From Streblospio benedicti (taxonomy: Eukaryota > Annelida > Polychaeta > Spionida > Spionidae): a stretch of DNA of 64,000 nucleotides. A program made the translations under genes and the position numbers. The stretch lies in assembly GCA_019095985.1 (NCBI GenBank), contig CM032661.1, positions 12,016,074-12,080,073 on the forward strand. Direction: 5' to 3'. The notes beneath the pieces were generated by a model. That model was not told where the DNA came from and did no database searches. It saw nothing but the letters and a program-made list of their open reading frames with translations. Shown here one piece after another: positions 54,211 through 64,000 of the stretch. Every line of letters starts with the position of its first letter. Within the stretch, counting starts at the first letter, position 1.

Positions 54211-56861
54211 ACACATTCAAATTATGCACCTTCTGCAATAACATGTGATATATATAAGTGTATGTGATGATGGTGGATTAATTCATTTTATTCTGGAAGA
54301 CTGCTATTGGTTGAGATGATTTTAGGCGTAAGTCTAGGTCTGTAAGTGCTGTATAAATGAATTGCTCCGTTTTAAAGGATGAATTGTATTACTATTTTGC
54401 TGTATGCGTGTTAAAATGTCCAAAGTTTGAATGCCTGTGATGTATTGACTGTGGATTTTACACAAATTTGTGAGTGTAAAGACAGAATAGACTAGAAGAG
54501 GATAATAATAATTTTGATAAGCTGTAATGCTGATTTTGAACTTTTGTCACTTTTGTAATTCTTTGTAATTATTTTTCATGTATCTGCTTCCTCGCCAAGA
54601 AGTGCAATATGCACAATGATGGTATACATATACAATTTAAGATGGAGTGCTTGTAGTTTGCGAATATTATACAAGACCGTGGATTTACCTAGTGTGGGGT
54701 TCATAAGCCTGGCTTAAAGACATGGCCCATATAGTGGACTATAGTGGACTGTAATACTACTGCACACCCATAGTTTGAAAGCAATACAATAGCTAGTTAG
54801 TTTGCTACTCCTCGAGGCTCAGTTGGCTGCGTAGCCTACCTCTGGAACCCTCTGGAGGCTCATGTGACCTCATTCTGGGATATTAAATCTTCAGAATTAA
54901 TGGCGGCTCCTCTATTTCTAGCTTATTAGGAAGAATTAAATTCACGAGTTACTGAAAATGGAAGTTGCTGTAAGGCTGCTTATATGTAAAAGAGGTTCTT
55001 GTGGACCGACGATGGGCTGCAGAGTATTCATAATAAACAAAAGCATGCCAATTAATGATACCATGCTAACAACGGTCATTCTCCGAGCTATATTTGTGCA
55101 CATCAAATAGCAATATGCATGCCTGTTGCCCCAGCATTTATTATATATTTTGAATTTAATGTAATAGTTATTATTGCATAGCATATGTCAGTGTAAGAAC
55201 GTTTTTCTTTCATAATTTGTAGTGAAATTCATATTTGGTAAATGATATTATTTTCATAATACATACAAATAGTTACTGATGTTATGCAATAAAAGATAAC
55301 ACTTTAATGTACTTTATGTATACTAATTGCTAATGACTTTACAATGCATTTTAAGCATACACGATTATGACTATCATGGGTACCACAGGTGGCTGCAAAC
55401 AATGGCATTCTGGGAATATTCTAGACAAACAGTAATCAGTCATTATTATGTACTCCTGCTACGCCGTAGTAACACAAGGTCTGGTTAATCAAGGCTAATA
55501 GGTATGCATGCCATCTGTGGCGGGGCCAATAGTACTAAGATTTTAGTAACTATTTTGATACCTCTTTGTACAGCGGTGATAATGCTTCCTGGCGGCTATT
55601 TTTGGTACTACGATCGTACATGAACATTTCTATTAGAAGATAGGTGTGTATGGGATAAGTTTAAATGCAGTTTTTTAACCCAATTCATCTGAATAATTAT
55701 AGTCCCTTGTGTTATTGCATTTTCCAATTAAATAAATTCGTTCCACAACTAGAGAAAGACGTTAGCCTCACTATGGTTTATAAAATTCCAAAAATCATAG
55801 GAAGAGGTATTGTCAGCATGAACCCGAGAAATCAACTTTTGCGTGCTAGAAAGTTATAATACAGGTTAAAACGCAGGATATATGATCAACATTGTGTTTA
55901 AAAAAATGTTATGAACTTTTGATAAGCAGCTGTAAATTGTTATTCAAATGTTTGTTTTTAGTACTGTGCGTTTATATTTATGTGACATTGATAATGTGTT
56001 AAGACTGCACTGGGTCTGGAGAGTGGTTTTACCACGAAACAAATTTGAAAGCCACCTTGACATTTCATCCATGGGTGTTTTACTTTTAAATGAAACTACT
56101 AAACACTTTGGTATCACATGAACTTTATTCTTTGATTGATGTAACTAGTAATATGTAAATCGTGAATCAAAACTACAATTATAGATGAATAAAGATACAT
56201 ATACATATAAACATCGTGAAAATAAACAATTGATTAAACCCAAATAATTTCTAACAATACTCAGAGCCAACTTTGGCTTGGTTCGGTATCAAGAAATAAA
56301 ATTCAAGCCTTTATTAAAAATGTATACTATAAAAAAGTATTCCATTTTTATGGGAATATTATTCAATATATGTGACTAACTTAATTTTTCAGTATTTACT
56401 TTTCATGTGTATCCACCACGAATTATGTGTGGGTAGATCTATTATTACTCAATACACATATATCACCAAAAATGTTAAATTACAATGCACACGTGTAACA
56501 GGTTGGCCACGTTGGTAGCTTCAGGAATAAGATAGTTGGTTTTTACATTTCATTAAAGAAAAACAATTACGATGGACCCGGACATTTTGCCTAACAAACA
56601 AATTTTTGCACAGAAACCATCTATATGGTCCCCTGAAGCTAAAAAAAATTCAACCAGATTCAACCTTGGGGAAAACATGGAATATAGGTTGAAATTCTAC
56701 ATAAAACACTAGAAAATGAATTTTATCTTGATGAATGTCACTCCAAATTAATTGCAAATTATCTCTTGAAAGACCATATGCGCTTTCCATCTCATCTAGG
56801 GTGACATAACCATCATAGTTTAAATAAAATAAAATTAAATTAAATTAATAATTAAATAGTT
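54211..56861. other. Convergent intergenic region (3' flanks of two genes)
   Basis: AT-rich. No convincing exon. Holds the 3' UTR of the plus-strand secreted-protein gene (AATAAA candidates near 55031 and 55289) and of the minus-strand EF-hand gene, plus a duplicated fragment of the latter's last exon (56701-56825). A tandem ATAGTGGACT phrase lies at about 54732-54751. Confidence 0.5.
56701..56825 (-). pseudogene. Duplicated fragment of the EF-hand gene's last exon
   Basis: A 125-bp copy of 56883-57007, offset by exactly 182 bp and in the same orientation. It reads NYDGYVTLDEMESA then YGLSRDNLQLIWSDIHQDKI, with an open frame throughout and mainly conservative changes. No acceptor AG with a pyrimidine tract precedes it, so it is most simply a partial tandem duplicate in the 3' UTR of the parent gene. 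Confidence 0.7.
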
Positions 56862-61385
<4,524 letters not shown>

Positions 61386-61879
61386 TCTGGAACAAACAGT
61401 CCCGTCGCAGGACGTGCTCGTAAGTACAGGAAGATCCAGGGGCATGGGGCGCATGGATGCACAGGGCAGCAATGGGCAGAAACATGGCAGAAGTCAACAG
61501 AAACAATTCCAAATTTTAAAAGTAAGCAGAAACCGTGGCAGCGGTAAAGCAGAAGCCGAAAGGCAACTGCATGCAGTAGGATTCTGGTCACGGGCGGTTA
61601 CTTAACACTTAAATTTTACTTTAAATTATTCTCACACTCTAGCAAATTTATGAACGCCTTAAATCTGATAAAGAAAGAATTTCGCTGAAAATGTGTGAAC
61701 ATTAAGTTTATACTATGCAATCTTTTTACATATTTATGAAGACCTTAGTTTCCCAAAGTGCTGAATAGTAAGCTTGTAGTTAATATCCGGAAACACAACA
61801 CTTATTGTAATGATAATGGACGCCATATTAGCTCATAGCTGTCTTCAAATTCTATATTTTTTTGTTGAAAATAAATTAC

Positions 61880-61987
61880 CTTATTATGAGTTATTCGTCT
61901 GCTGAAGTGTTCTCTCCGGCGGTTGCGAGTGTGGGCTGCTGTGGCTGGTCGGGTGTGGAGGCGGGCAGCGCGACGCCTCTTCATATA
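61880..61987 (-). promoter_or_regulatory. Putative promoter and untranslated first exon of the EF-hand gene
   Basis: On the minus strand CACTATATGAAGAGG gives a TATA-like box at 61981-61987 inside a GC-rich patch. About 100 bp further, AATAATAAG|GTAATTT (exon end 61880) is a good donor that could splice to the acceptor just before the ATG at 61385. This would give a short 5' UTR exon of about 75 nt. Inferred from motifs and spacing only. Confidence 0.35.
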
Positions 61988-62240
61988 GTGTCCGGCGGCG
62001 TCACGCTCACGTGGAGGAATCCAAAAATAACATCGTTTCTATTCACGAATTGGTTTTATGGTATTAATAAAACTGGCATTTGTCAATTGTAGAGATGGTG
62101 TTCACGTTAATATTTTACCATTCAATTCGTTGTGTATCATTTGGCTCTATTGATTTCTTCTTTATTAGTACCCAAGCCCCGATTGGGTTGGTTAAGACTA
62201 TACGCACGAAGTCTGTAGGCTATGAACTCAACTCAGAATT

Positions 62241-62294
62241 CAGCACGATTTTCAGCACGATTTTCAGCACCATTTTCAGCACGATTTTCAGCAC
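62241..62294. repeat. 12-bp minisatellite
   Basis: About 4.5 tandem copies of CAGCACGATTTT, one with a G-to-C change. As the unit is a multiple of three it gives an FSTI-type repeat in one frame, but no gene context is seen. Confidence 0.9.
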
Positions 62295-63764
62295 CCCGGA
62301 ACGTGTTAGTACGGGTGACCCCGTACATCACGTTCAGATAACTACGTCACACGTACGTTGATAAACGTGGTGGTTGCACCTACTGTACTCAATTATGGAT
62401 AACGTAACACTTTCATATCGGCTAAGGAGAAGTAATTACACAAATAAAAACAGTGATGCTTCTATTTCTCAAAGTTTACATAGAAATGTCAAGGTACATT
62501 TAACAGTTTAATGAGGATACTAGCTGTCATTGTCCCATTGAATGTTGCCACTTGAAATCCCGTGGTCTGTCTGCGAATGTATGTTTATCAAAACGGGAAT
62601 AGTTCAATGTTTAAGGTTGTGGAGCTTATAAAACTGCGTAATTATTCTTACACCTATGTAAAATTTACTACTGAAACCGTTTTCATGCATAATAGATGAT
62701 TATTTACAACATATCTGAGTGAAAACGTTTTTAAAAATTGGTTGTTTATTCCCGGGATCGGCAAAATATCTGCGTAGTTGACACCATCATTTATTCGTTT
62801 TCAAAGAAACACACTAAATACGGAGCCGACCACGGAGCCCATGCAGCTTTCATAAGACTGCTGTCAAACACCTTATCTGTGATCCACCATTTGATTTGAA
62901 TTGTCATAAAATATCCCCGGCATGTCGTAATGCCCCGTTTCTCCCGTGATATTTCCGTATATCGGTCGTTGCTAAAAGGCAGACCACCAAAAAGAATGAC
63001 GGCGATGTGCATTTTCGTTTTGTCACAATGTACTAGGTTGGAAATCGAGTTTTAATAAATTAAGAATAGATAAGATGTTTTTATTGTGACAAAACTTAAA
63101 CATTTTACTTATGAATATTAACAAAATTTGATACCACAGCAGCCTACCAGTCATCACTGTATGCCGGGGTATTGATGTTGAAAAAAAAATTAATCAATTA
63201 GCTCAAAAATGAATTTTTTATTATTTTCACGGGCCGGGGTATCACGGTAACCCGGGTTACGGCGTGGTGTATCATATGAGGGGTTTGGGCCTTAAGCAAC
63301 TGCTTATGTATACATATTATATTATACCTAGACATCTGTTGAATTATTTGCCTAGATCGGATATCCAATAACATCCTTTTTATTAACAAATTGTAGGAAT
63401 TGACCACGAGATTGGAGTGTCGATGGGAAAATTGAGCATGCTGACGTCTGATTTGCCCGAACGAAACATTTTACATTTTTACAGGGAGACTATAGTTATA
63501 GCTTTATACTACACTAAATACAGAATGTTATATTAATATTTGGGGATTAACTTCTAATCTTTGTGTTAAAGTTTCAGATCCAGTTGCCGGCTATACTTGA
63601 TACATTAAGTGAGTCACTTTCGTATTTCATGTATCAACAAAAAAAAAATAAAAATAAAAAAAAACAAAAAAACCCAAACAGAAACAAAAAAAACAAACAG
63701 ATACCCAACTTTTGAAGTTGGGGACGGCACACGATCTTGGGCTCGTTGTTGGGGGTAACTGTGG

Positions 63765-63925
63765 AAAATCCGCAGTTCGGGGGTAACAGCAAAGCTGTTA
63801 TTCCCCCAACAAAATTTTAAATCATTACATTTCTTCTAATTTATTCATATGGGGGTAGCAGCAAGGCTGTTACTCTCCCAATAAATTTAAATAATTTTTA
63901 CATTACTTCTAATTTTCTACCTCGA
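63765..63925. repeat. Two-unit repeat, each with a small hairpin
   Basis: Unit 1 contains GGGGGTAACAGC AAA GCTGTTATTCCCCC and unit 2 GGGGGTAGCAGC AAG GCTGTTACTCTCCC. Both are followed by an AT-rich tail ending in ACATT.CTTCTAATTT. The repeat may continue past the window edge. Confidence 0.65.
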
Positions 63926-64000
63926 AACAGCCCAATCCGGCATGCTGCATGCCATAGTTAGTTCTTTTCTCTATCTTCTTTTTCTCATTTTATACTTATA

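Larger units (their letters stand above)
61988..64000. other. Intergenic region with small repeats
   Basis: No convincing gene. Contains the 12-bp minisatellite at 62241, a perfect palindrome GTAACCCGGGTTAC at 63247-63260, an A-rich stretch at 63640-63700 and the hairpin repeat at 63765. Confidence 0.5.

Overview
This window is AT-rich nuclear DNA from an animal, most probably a marine invertebrate. Its genes are split by introns with GT-AG borders (one GC-AG). Exons are GC- and CpG-rich, introns AT-rich, and the spaces between genes carry many short inverted-repeat elements, tRNA-derived SINE-like repeats and microsatellites. I cannot name the species. Gene content and repeat style fit a lophotrochozoan (mollusc, annelid, brachiopod) or an invertebrate deuterostome. 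I see no operon, phage, CRISPR array or retroviral coding sequence.

Layout. (1) 1778-12109, minus: a 15-exon SLC16/monocarboxylate-transporter-like gene whose joined exons give 787 residues with consistent phases throughout. (2) 12110-24949: about 12.8 kb without a convincing gene, holding degraded short repeats. (3) 24950-34870: a tandem segmental duplication. Each unit of about 4.3 kb holds an otopetrin-like (proton channel family) gene with an intronless coding region. Copy A is open (554 residues). Copy B has one frameshift in a run of seven A. Unit A also keeps the last few codons and poly(A) signal of an esterase gene. (4) 34853-45788, minus: a 14-exon secreted carboxylesterase/cholinesterase-type hydrolase (633 residues) with TATA-like and GATA-like motifs upstream. 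(5) 48445-54210, plus: a 7-exon secreted protein (275 residues) of a family I do not recognise, with a short heptad-like helix and a C-terminal domain that looks like a concanavalin-A-like sandwich. (6) 56862-61385, minus: a 2-exon secreted small EF-hand protein (103 residues) with a GC-AG intron and a duplicated 3' exon fragment. (7) 61988-64000: intergenic repeats.

The genes do not form an obvious pathway. Two are membrane transport proteins (SLC16-like, otopetrin-like) and three encode secreted products (esterase, orphan domain protein, EF-hand). The most unusual features are: a short dispersed inverted-repeat element abutting splice sites in two different genes, in one creating a second, in-frame splice donor 99 nt away; UG-repeat tracts beside three splice sites; and the otopetrin duplication with its esterase-tail relic. 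All exon joins were made by eye from splice consensus, frame continuity and family motifs, with no transcript evidence.
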